This document shows, in pieces, positions 1-8,129 of a DNA stretch of 64,000 bases. The notes beneath the pieces were generated by a model. That model worked only from the letters and a program-made list of their open reading frames with translations, did no database searches and was not told the origin of the DNA. The stretch's first letter is position 1; every line of letters starts with the position of its first letter. Source of the DNA: Slackia sp. ZJ119. Its GTDB lineage: Bacteria > Actinomycetota > Coriobacteriia > Coriobacteriales > Eggerthellaceae. The stretch spans positions 1-64,000 of the forward strand of contig NZ_JAAKEN010000006.1 of the NCBI RefSeq assembly GCF_011039175.1, given 5' to 3'. The position numbers and the translations under genes are program-made.

Positions 1-479
1 CGGTCCGTCAGGCGCGGGCGCGGGGCCTGGGTCCAGATGAAGTCCGGGTCCTCCTCGAAGTACTTCATCATGAGCGGCCAGTAGGCCAGGTACTCGAAGT
101 AGCGGCAGCGGAAGGAGTTGGCGGAAGCCATGATCTCCGGGCCGACGGTGAGCAGGATGTCGCGGGGCGGCATGCAGGTCATCATCGAGTCGTTGCGGAA
201 GTCCGGCGTGCCGATGGCCTGGTTCCACTGAAGGGGCGTCGGGCGGTCGACGACCACGCCGCGCTCCTCGCAGGCCTTCACGAGGTTCTCGAGGCAGGCG
301 TTGCCGACCTCGACGGTGCGCAGCGGGCGCAGGCCCCACATGCCGCGCATCTCGGAGTCGACCGGAACCTTCTCAGAGGTCGCCGGCTCCTCGGGCGGGA
401 TGACCGAGTTGTCGCACATGCCGATGATCACGTGCTTCAGCGGATCCCAGTCGTTCCAAGAGTTGACTATCTTTGCCAT
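1..479 (-). CDS. Glycine amidinotransferase-like protein (3' part outside window)
   Basis: The minus-strand reading frame is open from the ATG at 477-479 to the window edge, giving about 159 N-terminal residues. The start is preceded by an AAGGAG ribosome binding site 6-7 nt upstream. The sequence follows the arginine:glycine amidinotransferase pattern: WDPLKHVIIG near the start, then GVVVDRPTP, TPDF, MPPRDIL and RCRYFEYLAYW, ending in APRPRLTD. In known members these segments build the five-bladed propeller that moves an amidino group from arginine to an acceptor amine through a catalytic Cys. The Cys/His region lies beyond the window, so activity cannot be judged and the acceptor is unknown. 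A TetR-type regulator is divergently encoded about 650 bp away and might control it, but that is inference. Confidence 0.82.
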   Translation of the reverse strand, partial: MAKIVNSWNDWDPLKHVIIGMCDNSVIPPEEPATSEKVPVDSEMRGMWGLRPLRTVEVGNACLENLVKACEERGVVVDRPTPLQWNQAIGTPDFRNDSMMTCMPPRDILLTVGPEIMASANSFRCRYFEYLAYWPLMMKYFEEDPDFIWTQAPRPRLTD

Positions 480-1134
480 GACAGTCTCCTTTCTTTGCCG
501 GCGCTGACGTCGGCTTTCTATCTGGATGGGGTGGCTTCTGTCGAGCCTTTTTCCCCGATTCGCATTCTGGGGCAGACGAGTTTTTATCTCAAAGGTTACA
601 AGTCGCCCTCTGTTCCGCATCGCGATAATTCTGTGCCATAGTGTTCGTGGTACGATACAAATGCCCGCTACTGTCACATTTTTGAAAACAATGCTGCAAG
701 ACATCGCGTATCATCGCCAAGCAAGTCCGTCACGCAAAAGAAGGGCGGCAAAAACCGCCGACGTCGCCCTCGCGCACATGGACGACAAAAGGATTTGCTA
801 TCGTAATGGTTAAGAAAAGGCACCGGGCGCAGGCTTGCAAACGGGGCTGAAAGCTTCGGGAGCTGGCCGAAACGAACAGGAGACTCAAGGGCGCCAGGCG
901 CAAGCCGGACATATAAAGTTAATTGGACTAGTCAGCATTTCTTTGCAGCACCGGACGCGCTGAGGCTTGTGCGCCGTCGACGCAGCCGCCCGCCTTGTCG
1001 CAAGCGTTCCTTCGGCCCGGCGGGTTCTATCAGCGCGATCAGCATGTCCTTTCGTCACGCAAGCCGCAAACAGCGCCTCGTCAGAGGCCGCCAAACACGA
1101 ATCAGCAACGCACAGGAAGAAGGAGGGTGGCCGC
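480..1134. other. Intergenic region between divergent genes, no gene seen
   Basis: This 655-bp spacer separates the divergent amidinotransferase and TetR genes. Several open frames cross it, but none has a ribosome binding site or recognisable protein. It presumably holds both promoters and any TetR operator. I see no clear dyad that I would assign with confidence. Confidence 0.5.
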
Positions 1135-1731
1135 ATGACGCCGGAGACGACACCAGGAGAAGGCTTGTTCCAGTCGCCCGAATGCCAGATGAAAATGAGG
1201 ATCCTGCACGCGGTGGACCAATCGCTCGACCAGACCACCGTGTCGGCCATCTGCCAGAACGCCGGCATTTCCCGTCAGATGTTTTACCGCCACTTCAACA
1301 GCAAGTACGACATTCCTTGGTGGTATTCGATCTTCTGCCGGCAGTTCTACCTCAACGAAATCGGCCGCACCATCGACTGGTCGACCGGGTATTACCACCA
1401 CCTGCGCCTCATCGATTTAGAGCGCGACTTCTTCCGCAAGTCCATCCAGTTTTCCATCAACACGCCGTTCGGCCAGACCATCATGCCGCAGGACCGCGAG
1501 CGCATCTTGTTCGAAACGCTCGAGCAGTTCCGCCGCATTCGCCTGACGCACAACATGCGCTTTTTGGTGCGGACGTTTTCAAAGCTGGAATGCGAAGTGC
1601 TCAACGAGTGGTTCCGCTCAGACGAGCCGACCGACCTGGTGAAATGGACCGACGACTTGGTAAGTCTGGTGCCTGAGCGGCTGTACCAGGCGCTCAGGGT
1701 GGAAGAGCCGAAAGCGGCAATGCGCGAGTAG
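1135..1731 (+). CDS. TetR/AcrR family transcriptional regulator
   Basis: A 198-residue one-domain repressor-type protein. The start is the ATG at 1135, placed 8 nt after a strong AGGAGG. Longer upstream frames lack such a site. Residues about 20-60 form the TetR DNA-binding helix-turn-helix (ILHAVDQSLDQTTVSAICQNAGISRQMFYRHF), with the typical YRHF(x)SK end of the recognition helix. The remaining two thirds are a divergent helical ligand-binding and dimerisation domain rich in aromatic residues. The inducer is unknown. It is divergent to the amidinotransferase and may regulate that gene or itself. Confidence 0.85.
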   Translation: MTPETTPGEGLFQSPECQMKMRILHAVDQSLDQTTVSAICQNAGISRQMFYRHFNSKYDIPWWYSIFCRQFYLNEIGRTIDWSTGYYHHLRLIDLERDFFRKSIQFSINTPFGQTIMPQDRERILFETLEQFRRIRLTHNMRFLVRTFSKLECEVLNEWFRSDEPTDLVKWTDDLVSLVPERLYQALRVEEPKAAMRE

Positions 1732-1734
1732 CGG

Positions 1735-1865
1735 AAGAAGAGAGGCGGGGCGAGCCAGGAGCCGAGCCGAGTCGAACCAGAAACCGGACCGAGCCAAGGG
1801 CCGGGGCCGGCTTGAGCCGAAGTCGGCCCCGATTCAAGCGAACGGGCAGCCTTCGCCGCAACGGG
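1735..1865. repeat. Degenerate GC-rich short-repeat tract
   Basis: The spacer after the TetR gene is made of imperfect direct repeats of a GAGCCRAG-type unit with GGCCGGGGCC patches. It has no open frame with a start signal. It is one of several such tracts in the window. Confidence 0.5.
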
Positions 1866-1907
1866 CGGAACAGAGGCCGCACGCCAAAGAGGCTTGTCTC
1901 TCAAAAC

Positions 1908-1949
1908 TTCAAATCACGATTTGACAAATCGTGATTTGAATTATATGCT
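1908..1949 (+). promoter_or_regulatory. Promoter embedded in a perfect 33-bp palindrome
   Basis: Positions 1908-1940 are a perfect inverted repeat: 16-bp arms (TTCAAATCACGATTTG and its complement) around one central A. The palindrome contains a consensus -35 hexamer TTGACA at 1921-1926. A -10-like TATGCT follows at 1944-1949 with a 17-bp spacer. This would transcribe the ATPase gene starting at 1985. A dyad across the -35 box is the usual layout of a repressor operator. Confidence 0.7.
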
Positions 1950-1984
1950 TCCGACGTACTGGATGCACCGTCGGAAGGAGCCGC

Positions 1985-3400
1985 ATGCGATTCATTGGAC
2001 GCACAGACGAGCTTGCTTTCCTCGAACGATGCTACCGGTCTTCCAGGGCCGAACTTGTTTTTCTGTACGGACGACGCCGCGTGGGAAAAACCGAGACGCT
2101 TTTCGAATTCGCCCGCAACAAGAAGCACGTCTTTTTCGCAGCCCCTGAAGCAACGCGCGAAGAGCAGCTTGCTTTGTTTTCGCGGCAGCTTTTTGAGGCC
2201 GGATCGCCCGCCGCACGCTATATATCCAAATTCGAAACGTGGCACGATGCCCTCGAAAGCTTGACCGATCTTCCTCAGCAAGAAAGAAAACTGCTGATCA
2301 TAGACGAGTTCCCCTACCTCGCAAAAGCGGATCCCTCGCTTCCTTCCATCTTGCAAAACCTTTGGGACGGTCGCTTGAAGGCGGAAAACGTCATGATCGT
2401 GCTGTGCGGCAGCTCCATGAGTTACATCGAACATGAACTTTTGGCTGAGAAGAATCCGTTGTACGGCCGAGCGACGGGCATCATCAAAATGGACCCGATG
2501 GATTACCGAACGGCGGCCGAGTTTTTTCCTTCGTTTTCTCCCGTCGACCAGGTGCTTTCCTATGCCGCCCTCGGTGGTGTTCCGCATTATCTCGATCAGT
2601 TCGACGATCGCTTGACCGTAGAAGAAAACATCAAGCAGAACATCTTGACCCGCGGATGCGCACTCTACAGCGAAGTCGAATTCCTGCTGCACCAAGAGCT
2701 TCGGGAAACCGCCGTCTACAACAGCATCATCCAAGCGGTTGCACTGGGGGCCACCACGCTGGGAGAGATCGCGTCAAGGGCCGCCATTGGACCCCAAAAG
2801 GCCAGCGTCTATTTGAAAAACCTCATCGAGCTGGGAATACTCACACGAGAGTTCTCCGTTGGATCAAGCGTCAAGGAACATTCCAAAAGCACTCGCGGCC
2901 TCTATCGCGTCGCGGACGAATTCTTCCGCTTTTGGTATGCCTTCGTGTTTCCCAACAAATCCGACCTGGACATGATGGACGTCGACGGCGTTTACCAATT
3001 CGACGTCGAACCGCACCTGGCGCAATTCGCGTCGCTGACCTTCGAGGACCTCTGCCGCCAATGGCTCCGCGACCAGAACCGCCAGCGGAATCTCGGCTGC
3101 CGGTTTGGAGGAATCGGCCGATTTTGGAGCAAGCAGACAGAAATCGACGTCATGGGGCTTTCAAAAGCATGCGAAAACCGTCCCGCCGGCGCAAAAACGC
3201 TCATCGGGGAGTGCAAATTCGGAAAGGGGCCCGTGGGAACCAGCGTGCTTGACGGCCTCGACGACAAGGCTCGCGCCCTCGGTTTGCAGAATCCTGACCG
3301 CTATCTTTTCGCCCGCAACGGGTTCACCGCAGCGCTCGAACGGCTCTCCGAGCAAGACGACACGCTGCATCTTGTTTCTGCAGAGGATTTGTATCAGTAG
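1985..3400 (+). CDS. AAA-type ATPase with C-terminal DUF234/nuclease-like domain
   Basis: A 471-residue protein whose ATG follows GGAAGGAG by 4 nt. The N-terminal STAND/archaeal-type ATPase domain (about 1-230) has a Walker A GRRRVGKTE near residue 30 and a Walker B LLIIDEFPYL near residue 100. A winged-helix segment follows (GEIASRAAIGPQKASVYLKNLIELGIL). The C-terminal third has EIDVM and, about 25 residues later, IGECKFG, which resembles a PD-(D/E)xK nuclease core as in the DUF234 family. Family members are found in archaea and gut bacteria, and their physiological role is not settled. The gene stands alone behind a strong palindromic promoter and a low-complexity spacer, which suggests a self-contained, possibly mobile or defence-type gene. 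That last point is inference. Confidence 0.8.
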   Translation: MRFIGRTDELAFLERCYRSSRAELVFLYGRRRVGKTETLFEFARNKKHVFFAAPEATREEQLALFSRQLFEAGSPAARYISKFETWHDALESLTDLPQQERKLLIIDEFPYLAKADPSLPSILQNLWDGRLKAENVMIVLCGSSMSYIEHELLAEKNPLYGRATGIIKMDPMDYRTAAEFFPSFSPVDQVLSYAALGGVPHYLDQFDDRLTVEENIKQNILTRGCALYSEVEFLLHQELRETAVYNSIIQAVALGATTLGEIASRAAIGPQKASVYLKNLIELGILTREFSVGSSVKEHSKSTRGLYRVADEFFRFWYAFVFPNKSDLDMMDVDGVYQFDVEPHLAQFASLTFEDLCRQWLRDQNRQRNLGCRFGGIGRFWSKQTEIDVMGLSKACENRPAGAKTLIGECKFGKGPVGTSVLDGLDDKARALGLQNPDRYLFARNGFTAALERLSEQDDTLHLVSAEDLYQ

Positions 3401-3466
3401 GGAAAGAAGTCGGAATCGAGCCCGCCCGCACCCGCGATTCCGACTTCAGCCCGCACTGTCTTCTTT

Positions 3467-4006
3467 CTAGCAAAGCGCTTCCTCGATCGCCTTTCGCACG
3501 TCGTCCATCGGATCGGTGGGCTCGAAGCGGGCAATGATGTCGCCTTCGCGGCTGATCAGGAACTTCGTGAAATTCCACTGGATGTCGTTCGGCGCGAAGT
3601 CCTTGTTGTTCTCCGCCGTCGCCGCCGCAAGCGCATCGACCATGGGACCGGAGAACCCTTTGAACGTCGTTTCGCTCGTCAGCCAGCGGTACAACGGAAT
3701 CGCGTCCGGGCCGTTCACGCAGATTTTCGAGAACTGCGGAAACGTCGTGTCGTAATGGAGCGTGCAGAACTGGTGAATGTCCTTGTCGCTGCCGGGCGCC
3801 TGATGGCCGAACTGGTCGCACGGGAAGTCGAGAATTTCAAGGCCCTTGCTGCGGTACTCGCGATAGAACGCTTCCAGTTCCTCGTACTGGGGCGTGAAGC
3901 CGCAGCCGGTCGCCGTGTTGACCACCAGCAGCACGCTGCCTTTGAACCTCGACAGCGAAATGTCGCTGCCGTCCTGGGACCTTACCGTAAAGTCGTACAT
4001 GTTCAT
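3467..4006 (-). CDS. Glutathione peroxidase family thiol peroxidase
   Basis: A 179-residue thioredoxin-fold peroxidase. I start it at the ATG at 4004-4006, 6 nt after AAGGTGA. A frame extending further upstream lacks a better site. The peroxidatic residue is a normal cysteine (Cys35, in NTATGCGFTPQ), not selenocysteine. The conserved FPCDQFG and WNFTKF motifs supply the Gln, Trp and Asn of the catalytic tetrad, although the usual FPCNQ is FPCDQ here. Bacterial Cys members mostly use thioredoxin and not glutathione to reduce peroxides in the cytoplasm. It would protect an anaerobe from peroxide stress. It converges on the ATPase gene. Confidence 0.92.
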   Translation of the reverse strand: MNMYDFTVRSQDGSDISLSRFKGSVLLVVNTATGCGFTPQYEELEAFYREYRSKGLEILDFPCDQFGHQAPGSDKDIHQFCTLHYDTTFPQFSKICVNGPDAIPLYRWLTSETTFKGFSGPMVDALAAATAENNKDFAPNDIQWNFTKFLISREGDIIARFEPTDPMDDVRKAIEEALC

Positions 4007-4167
4007 ATGATCACCTTCGAACGTAGCAAGCAGTTGCAAAGTCGCCTTTCACGACAAGAATCACCCTAGCAGGCTCGCACGGCGAAACAAACAACGAAAC
4101 GTTATCAATCTGGCAGCAATTCCGTTCGGGGAGAGCGGAGCTTTTGCTGGACGGTTTTTCCTTCGCA

Positions 4168-4442
4168 GGGTTCAAGTCCCTCGAGGGTCCTCCAACAATG
4201 AAAAGGTCTCCGTTGCCGGAGACCTGTACTTTCATGGTGGTCGGAGGGGGACTTGCGTGCGCTTGCTTTGCAAGCGCACGGAGGCCTCGGCGCAAGCGCC
4301 TCGCCCGAATTCGCTAAAAACGCTTCGCGTTTTCTTGACGCGAATTCCCCTCGCGGGTTCAAGTCCCTCGAGGGTCCTCCAACAATGAAAAGGTCTCCGT
4401 TGCCGGAGACCTGTACTTTCATGGTGGTCGGAGGGGGACTTG
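4168..4442. repeat. Tandem duplication carrying tRNA 3' ends and a terminator hairpin
   Basis: Two identical 88-bp segments lie at 4168-4255 and 4355-4442. Each contains a plus-strand tRNA T-arm-like GGGTTCAAGTCC, a hairpin (AGGTCTCCG/CGGAGACCT) and, on the minus strand, the last 21 nt of tRNA-Phe including CCA. Sequence to the left of each copy is also related but diverged. The 99-bp spacer holds further hairpins, such as CGTGCGCTTG/CAAGCGCACG at 4256-4280. These look like scars of repeated recombination at the tRNA-Phe locus. Confidence 0.75.
4387..4412 (-). terminator. Original terminator of tRNA-Phe, displaced by the insertion
   Basis: The 9-bp perfect stem AGGTCTCCG/CGGAGACCT (4391-4412) is followed on the minus strand by TTTTCATTG. 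It lies directly downstream of the displaced tRNA-Phe 3' end. An identical hairpin sits in the tandem copy at 4204-4225. Confidence 0.7.
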
Positions 4443-4466
4443 AACCCTCGGCACGCGGATTTTCAG
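4422..4466. repeat. Attachment site, distal copy (45-bp direct repeat)
   Basis: This 45-bp segment is identical to 9370-9414 and equals the 3' part of tRNA-Phe, from the anticodon-stem side of the gene to the CCA end. Identity ends sharply after TTTTCAG at 4466. The copies are 4948 bp apart, which defines the element length. Confidence 0.92.
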
Positions 4467-4665
4467 AGTCCTATTATCTCTGCTTTCTCTTATCTAAAGT
4501 TGCTTGCTTCTTCTATGCTAAAATAGCATTCTAGCTGGTAATTTGTTTCTGCTTTTTCTACAGTTATCTAGCTTTCAATGGTTATGGGACAGTCTTTTAT
4601 CTATGATCTTTGCAACCAAAGTGCAACCATTGTTGCAACCATTCGCGTTTTAAAGGTGATGGGCT

Positions 4666-5859
4666 ATGGGCGAAACGTATTACACAAATAGAAGTTTTCG
4701 TTATGACAAGGCACGCGAAAAGTGGCGCGGGTGGCTATACCATTGGGGCGCAGACGGTAAGCGCCACCACAAATCAAAGACATTTAAGGCAACCGGCAAG
4801 CGTGCTGCATATAGCGAATTCCTAACATGGTGCAACGAAGAGGAAGAAGAAGCCCAGCGCAGACTTTCGCAAGGCGAAGCAGCAAGCATAGCAGACTTGC
4901 TAATACCCGATTATGTAAGCGCTTACATTCGCACAAAGGAAGCCGCAAAGTCAATTGAGACGTCAACAATAAGAAGTTATGAAAACTCTTTGCGCTACAT
5001 ACGGGAAGCGTTTGCAGACACAGCCGTTAAAGACCTAAAGCCTAAAGCGGTTGAAGAATGGGTGGCCGATCTGACCGCAAAAGGCTATTCGTCCTCCACT
5101 GTAGGAAAAGCCTATCGACTTCTAAAACAGGTTCTTAGCGATGCCGTTAGCAATGGCGCTATCATGCGCAATCCCTTAGCTACCGTTAAACCACCAAAGC
5201 GGGGCAATAAGACACAAGGCATTAATGCCCTTGACGCCAAAGCACGGACAGCGCTACTAAGCAAGATGGAATCATTCGAATTAACCCCTACTCTAGTTGC
5301 CGCGTATGTTTCTCTTTACACAGGAATTAGGCGCGGCGAAGTATGCGGGTTACAGTGGCGCGACCTCGACGAAGGCAACCGGGTTATTTGGGTCAAACGC
5401 GCCATAGGCGATGGCAAGGGCGGCGCGTATCTCAAACAGCCAAAGACAGATAAAATACGCGATGTTTCGATGCCTGATTCGTTGCTAGCCATCCTGCTTG
5501 AATGGAAGCAAGCACAGCGCGAGGAATACGCAAGCAAGATGGCTACCTTGCGTGATGATTCGTACATCATCGGCGACCCTTTGGGTTACTTTCTTCCTAA
5601 CCACCTTACGAAAGAATGGAACTCTATAGCAAAGCTATTGGGCGTGCGCGGCATAGAGGGGCGCTTACCTAACTTTCATGACTTGCGCCATACATGGGCG
5701 ACCATGTTTCTTGCTAGCGGCGGTGACGTTAAGACAGCGGCCAGCAACCTTGGACACGCTAACGCAGCTATGACACTAAACATATATGCAAGCGCTGACC
5801 CAGACGCAAAACGACGGGCAGCCGAGATAACAGAAAGCGCAATGCGACAAACAAGCTAA
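4666..5859 (+). CDS. int: Tyrosine site-specific integrase
   Basis: A 397-residue phage-type integrase that catalyses insertion and excision of the element at tRNA-Phe. Residues 1-65 are a basic arm-binding domain (YHWGADGKRHHKSKTF). About 75-185 is the SAM-like core-binding domain (TIRSYENSLRYI). The C-terminal catalytic domain has Arg222 in TGIRRGE, His338-Arg341 in HDLRHTW, His364 in LGHAN and the nucleophile Tyr374 in LNIYAS, so the active site is complete. The ATG at 4666 follows AAAGGTGATGG. The gene lies 200 bp inside the distal attachment site and points into the element. Confidence 0.96.
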   Translation: MGETYYTNRSFRYDKAREKWRGWLYHWGADGKRHHKSKTFKATGKRAAYSEFLTWCNEEEEEAQRRLSQGEAASIADLLIPDYVSAYIRTKEAAKSIETSTIRSYENSLRYIREAFADTAVKDLKPKAVEEWVADLTAKGYSSSTVGKAYRLLKQVLSDAVSNGAIMRNPLATVKPPKRGNKTQGINALDAKARTALLSKMESFELTPTLVAAYVSLYTGIRRGEVCGLQWRDLDEGNRVIWVKRAIGDGKGGAYLKQPKTDKIRDVSMPDSLLAILLEWKQAQREEYASKMATLRDDSYIIGDPLGYFLPNHLTKEWNSIAKLLGVRGIEGRLPNFHDLRHTWATMFLASGGDVKTAASNLGHANAAMTLNIYASADPDAKRRAAEITESAMRQTS

Positions 5860-5876
5860 AGAAAGGACGGCAAAAC

Positions 5877-6107
5877 ATGGGCAGCCAAAACACAGGGGTA
5901 TTAGGGCACAAGCCCGCCTTAATCATCGACGATGAACCCGAACAGGTCTTAGAGAATCTGAAAGGCGTTTCGTGCTTACTAACAATAATGGCTAGTACCG
6001 ATATTGGAACCCATAAAAATATCGGCGAAGCCTACCTGGTATTAGCGCACATCATAGATGCTTCTACGGTCAGCATAAACGAAGCATTAGCGAACGCCCA
6101 ATCATAA
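5877..6107 (+). CDS. Small hypothetical protein of the integrative element
   Basis: A 76-residue acidic protein starting 17 nt after the integrase stop, with AAAGGA upstream of its ATG. It is probably co-transcribed with int. The sequence (LENLKGVSCLLTIMAS, then GEAYLVLAHIIDAS) looks like a small helical domain without Cys, charged clusters or membrane segments. I do not recognise the family. A role in controlling integration or copy state is only suggested by position. Confidence 0.6.
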   Translation: MGSQNTGVLGHKPALIIDDEPEQVLENLKGVSCLLTIMASTDIGTHKNIGEAYLVLAHIIDASTVSINEALANAQS

Positions 6108-6178
6108 CGATTCACAGAAATAGGAGACTGCCCGGATGCGAGGAAACGCAATGACTACACGCATTGCCAGGGGTGCTA

Positions 6179-6296
6179 TAGGGTGGCTTCACCACCGGTA
6201 GAGCCACCCTATTCTATTGCTATACAGAATAGAAGAAGAAAAGAATACCTGCAGCCCGCCGTGCTTGTGCCCCACACAAGCACGAGCGCGGCGGGC
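6179..6296. terminator. Two strong hairpins after the integrase operon
   Basis: The first hairpin pairs TAGGGTGGCT (6179-6188) with AGCCACCCTA (6202-6211) and is followed by TTCTATT, so it may terminate the int transcript. The second is larger: 6254-6269 pairs with 6275-6283 and 6290-6296 (GCCCGCC/GGCGGGC) with a short bulge. It is GC-rich inside an AT-rich element and may be a structured origin or regulatory site. Confidence 0.55.
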
Positions 6297-6329
6297 GTAG
6301 GTAACGGCATAAAGAAGAGAAGCAAAAAC

Positions 6330-6590
6330 CGTTAATCGTTATTGTGGAAAACTCTGTGGAAAACTCAGAATTTATGCAGAAACTATGTAGTTTCATATAT
6401 TGATTGATAAAACCCGTAGTAAAACCACTGGTTTTAGGATAGGTTAAGTAATTCTTTCGTAGCTGATTTAGCGGTTTTTCCGTTGTGGGTTTTCTTTTCA
6501 GATCGCCCAGCTCAACGCTTTGCTAAGTAACTAAATGATTGTTTGCTTAGCGTATATCACGCTTTTGCCTATCGTGCATTCCGCGCTTTT
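6330..6590. other. AT-rich region with two DnaA-box-like sites, candidate replication origin
   Basis: On the minus strand, TTTTCCACA occurs at 6343-6351 and 6355-6363. Both fit the relaxed DnaA-box consensus TTWTNCACA and are spaced 12 bp apart. They are followed by about 200 bp of AT-rich DNA. The region lies just upstream of the HTH and replication-protein-like genes. An origin of replication is a reasonable inference, but it is not proven. Confidence 0.4.
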
Positions 6591-6712
6591 TGCGGCACAC
6601 CCCCTATTGCAGCGCTAAATTTTTCACTCTTTTCATTCGTGCAATTGTGCTTATATATTGCCTAGCGATTCGCACAACGTATGGAATAGCGTTCAATCAT
6701 GTGAGGTGTAAA

Positions 6713-6925
6713 ATGTATTCGACGGACACAGGCACGGGCACAAACACGCAAAGCCTACGAAGCATGAAAGAACTTGTTACGGTTAAACAGGTTTCGGAAT
6801 GCACGCAGGTTTCGCAAGGCACAATTTACCGACTGATAAAAGACGGACAACTAGAAGCCGTCAAAGTGCGTGGCAACATGATTAGGCTCAACCGTGACAA
6901 GGTTTGCGCTTACTTCGGGTTGTAG
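6713..6925 (+). CDS. Excisionase/MerR-like helix-turn-helix protein
   Basis: A 70-residue protein starting at the ATG at 6713, 5-6 nt after GTGAGGTG. A longer frame upstream has no signal. Residues about 20-65 form the excisionase-type winged helix: LVTVKQVSECTQVSQGTIYRLIKDGQL, then VKVRGNMIRLNRDKV. Such proteins bend DNA at attachment sites to favour excision, or act as small repressors. It begins the replication-gene cluster of the element. Confidence 0.8.
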   Translation: MYSTDTGTGTNTQSLRSMKELVTVKQVSECTQVSQGTIYRLIKDGQLEAVKVRGNMIRLNRDKVCAYFGL

Positions 6926-6936
6926 GGCGGCGGGCT

Positions 6937-7371
6937 ATGGGCGCTGACGAAATAATGATCAATGGAGCGGCGAGGTTTCTTTCAAACGTGCCTATTCCAT
7001 GGGTTAAGCATGAAGCGAAAAACGCTGGTGACCCCTGCATTATGCAGCTTATATCTACTATGGGGTTTGAGGGTTACGGACGATTTTGGCGGCTTGTTGA
7101 ATTGCTTTCAAATAACCCGTTGCACACAATACCCCTACGCAACGAGCAGGGCTATAAATCCTATTTGCTTGGCCTAGGTTTCACGGAGCCAGAACCATTT
7201 GAGACGTTTATATCAACCCTGATTGACCTTGATTTAGTCACTGTTGACGAACAAGGGCGGCGGCTAATCCCGCTGGTTGAATCAGCGGCGCTAAGTGTTG
7301 GCATGAGCCGTTACAACGGCAGAAAGGGCGGCAAGATGGCAGCGGCCAACCGTAAACAAAAGCAGGTTTAA
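6937..7371 (+). CDS. Replication-initiator-like protein (DUF4373/Lin1244-type N-terminal domain)
   Basis: A 144-residue protein, ATG at 6937 after AGGGCGG, 11 nt downstream of the HTH gene. WVKHEAKNAGDPCIMQLIST followed by MGFEGYGRFWRLVELL is the signature of the domain found at the N terminus of phage and plasmid replication or primosome-loading proteins related to DnaD. The usual long C-terminal part is missing. The protein ends in a basic tail (RKGGKMAAANRKQKQ), so it is short for the family. The next gene could supply a second subunit. Confidence 0.65.
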   Translation: MGADEIMINGAARFLSNVPIPWVKHEAKNAGDPCIMQLISTMGFEGYGRFWRLVELLSNNPLHTIPLRNEQGYKSYLLGLGFTEPEPFETFISTLIDLDLVTVDEQGRRLIPLVESAALSVGMSRYNGRKGGKMAAANRKQKQV

Positions 7372-7373
7372 CC

Positions 7374-7985
7374 ATGTTGCGCGACATTGACATAACACAG
7401 GACGAACGCGAAGCATATTTCGATGCTTTCAGCTTATGCGAAACACATTTGCGAGAAGAAGCCGAGCTGGCCGCACAGTGCTTTTCTGATTTGGTGCGGT
7501 ATTGCCCAGACGATAGATCAGCGCCAATTAGAGCCGTGTTTGCCGAGATGCTTGAGCCGTTGGGCATTCAATGCGCAAAAGACTTAGCGAGGGCAACCAA
7601 AGTTGATTTGGTGGACTGTGAGCAGTTTTACCACAACCCCTTAGAGTCCGATGCACCAGCAAAGCAGCAGATAACAAAAGCACTTGCCATTCTCGCAGGT
7701 ACTACTCGCATAACTCAACGCTCGAATCTCTTAGGCGGTAAGAGCATTGCATATTATTTCACTATAGTTGGCAAGATTGACGCAACAAGCCCGTATCAGT
7801 TTGCGCGGCGAGCGTTGGAGTGTGAACTAAAGTGCTATTTGGTGGGTGCTGTTGGTGAGCTTTCAAATTCGGATTTAGAAACTCTTTGCATAGCAAACCC
7901 CGTAGCATATTTGCATGACTCGGCAAAAGATCATCGCAAGCGATCTAAACGGCTAATTGAGGTTCTGAATATGCCAATTAGCTAA
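7374..7985 (+). CDS. Unknown protein of the integrative element
   Basis: A 203-residue acidic, mostly helical protein starting 2 nt after the preceding stop, so it is translationally linked to the replication-like gene. It has several Cys residues but no CxxC pair, no membrane segment and no nucleotide-binding motif that I can see. The C terminus is basic (DHRKRSKRLIEVL). I do not recognise it. Tight coupling suggests it works with the replication-like protein. Confidence 0.65.
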   Translation: MLRDIDITQDEREAYFDAFSLCETHLREEAELAAQCFSDLVRYCPDDRSAPIRAVFAEMLEPLGIQCAKDLARATKVDLVDCEQFYHNPLESDAPAKQQITKALAILAGTTRITQRSNLLGGKSIAYYFTIVGKIDATSPYQFARRALECELKCYLVGAVGELSNSDLETLCIANPVAYLHDSAKDHRKRSKRLIEVLNMPIS

Positions 7986-8079
7986 GTGTCCCAAAAGCAC
8001 ACGTTAAGGGACAAGCAGCAAGCAAGCCGACAAACCCTAAACAGTCTTGATTCATTGTCTCTAAAACTGTCCCTTTACC

Positions 8080-8114
8080 AATGTACCTAATAGTTATATA
8101 CTTTTAGGTACATT
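8080..8114. promoter_or_regulatory. Perfect 11-bp inverted repeat before the serine recombinase
   Basis: AATGTACCTAA (8080-8090) and TTAGGTACATT (8104-8114) form a perfect dyad with a 13-nt AT-rich spacer containing TATACT. The site ends 15 nt before the recombinase start. It fits a recombinase binding (res-like) site or an autoregulatory operator over the promoter. Confidence 0.6.
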
Positions 8115-8129
8115 AGGAAAGGGGCAGCC

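Noticed and set aside
4280-4382. Possible selenocysteine or serine tRNA on the plus strand
   Set aside because: GGAGG/CCTCC ends and a T-arm are present, but there is no U33-containing anticodon loop and no TCA or serine anticodon in a stem. Treated as a tRNA-like scar.
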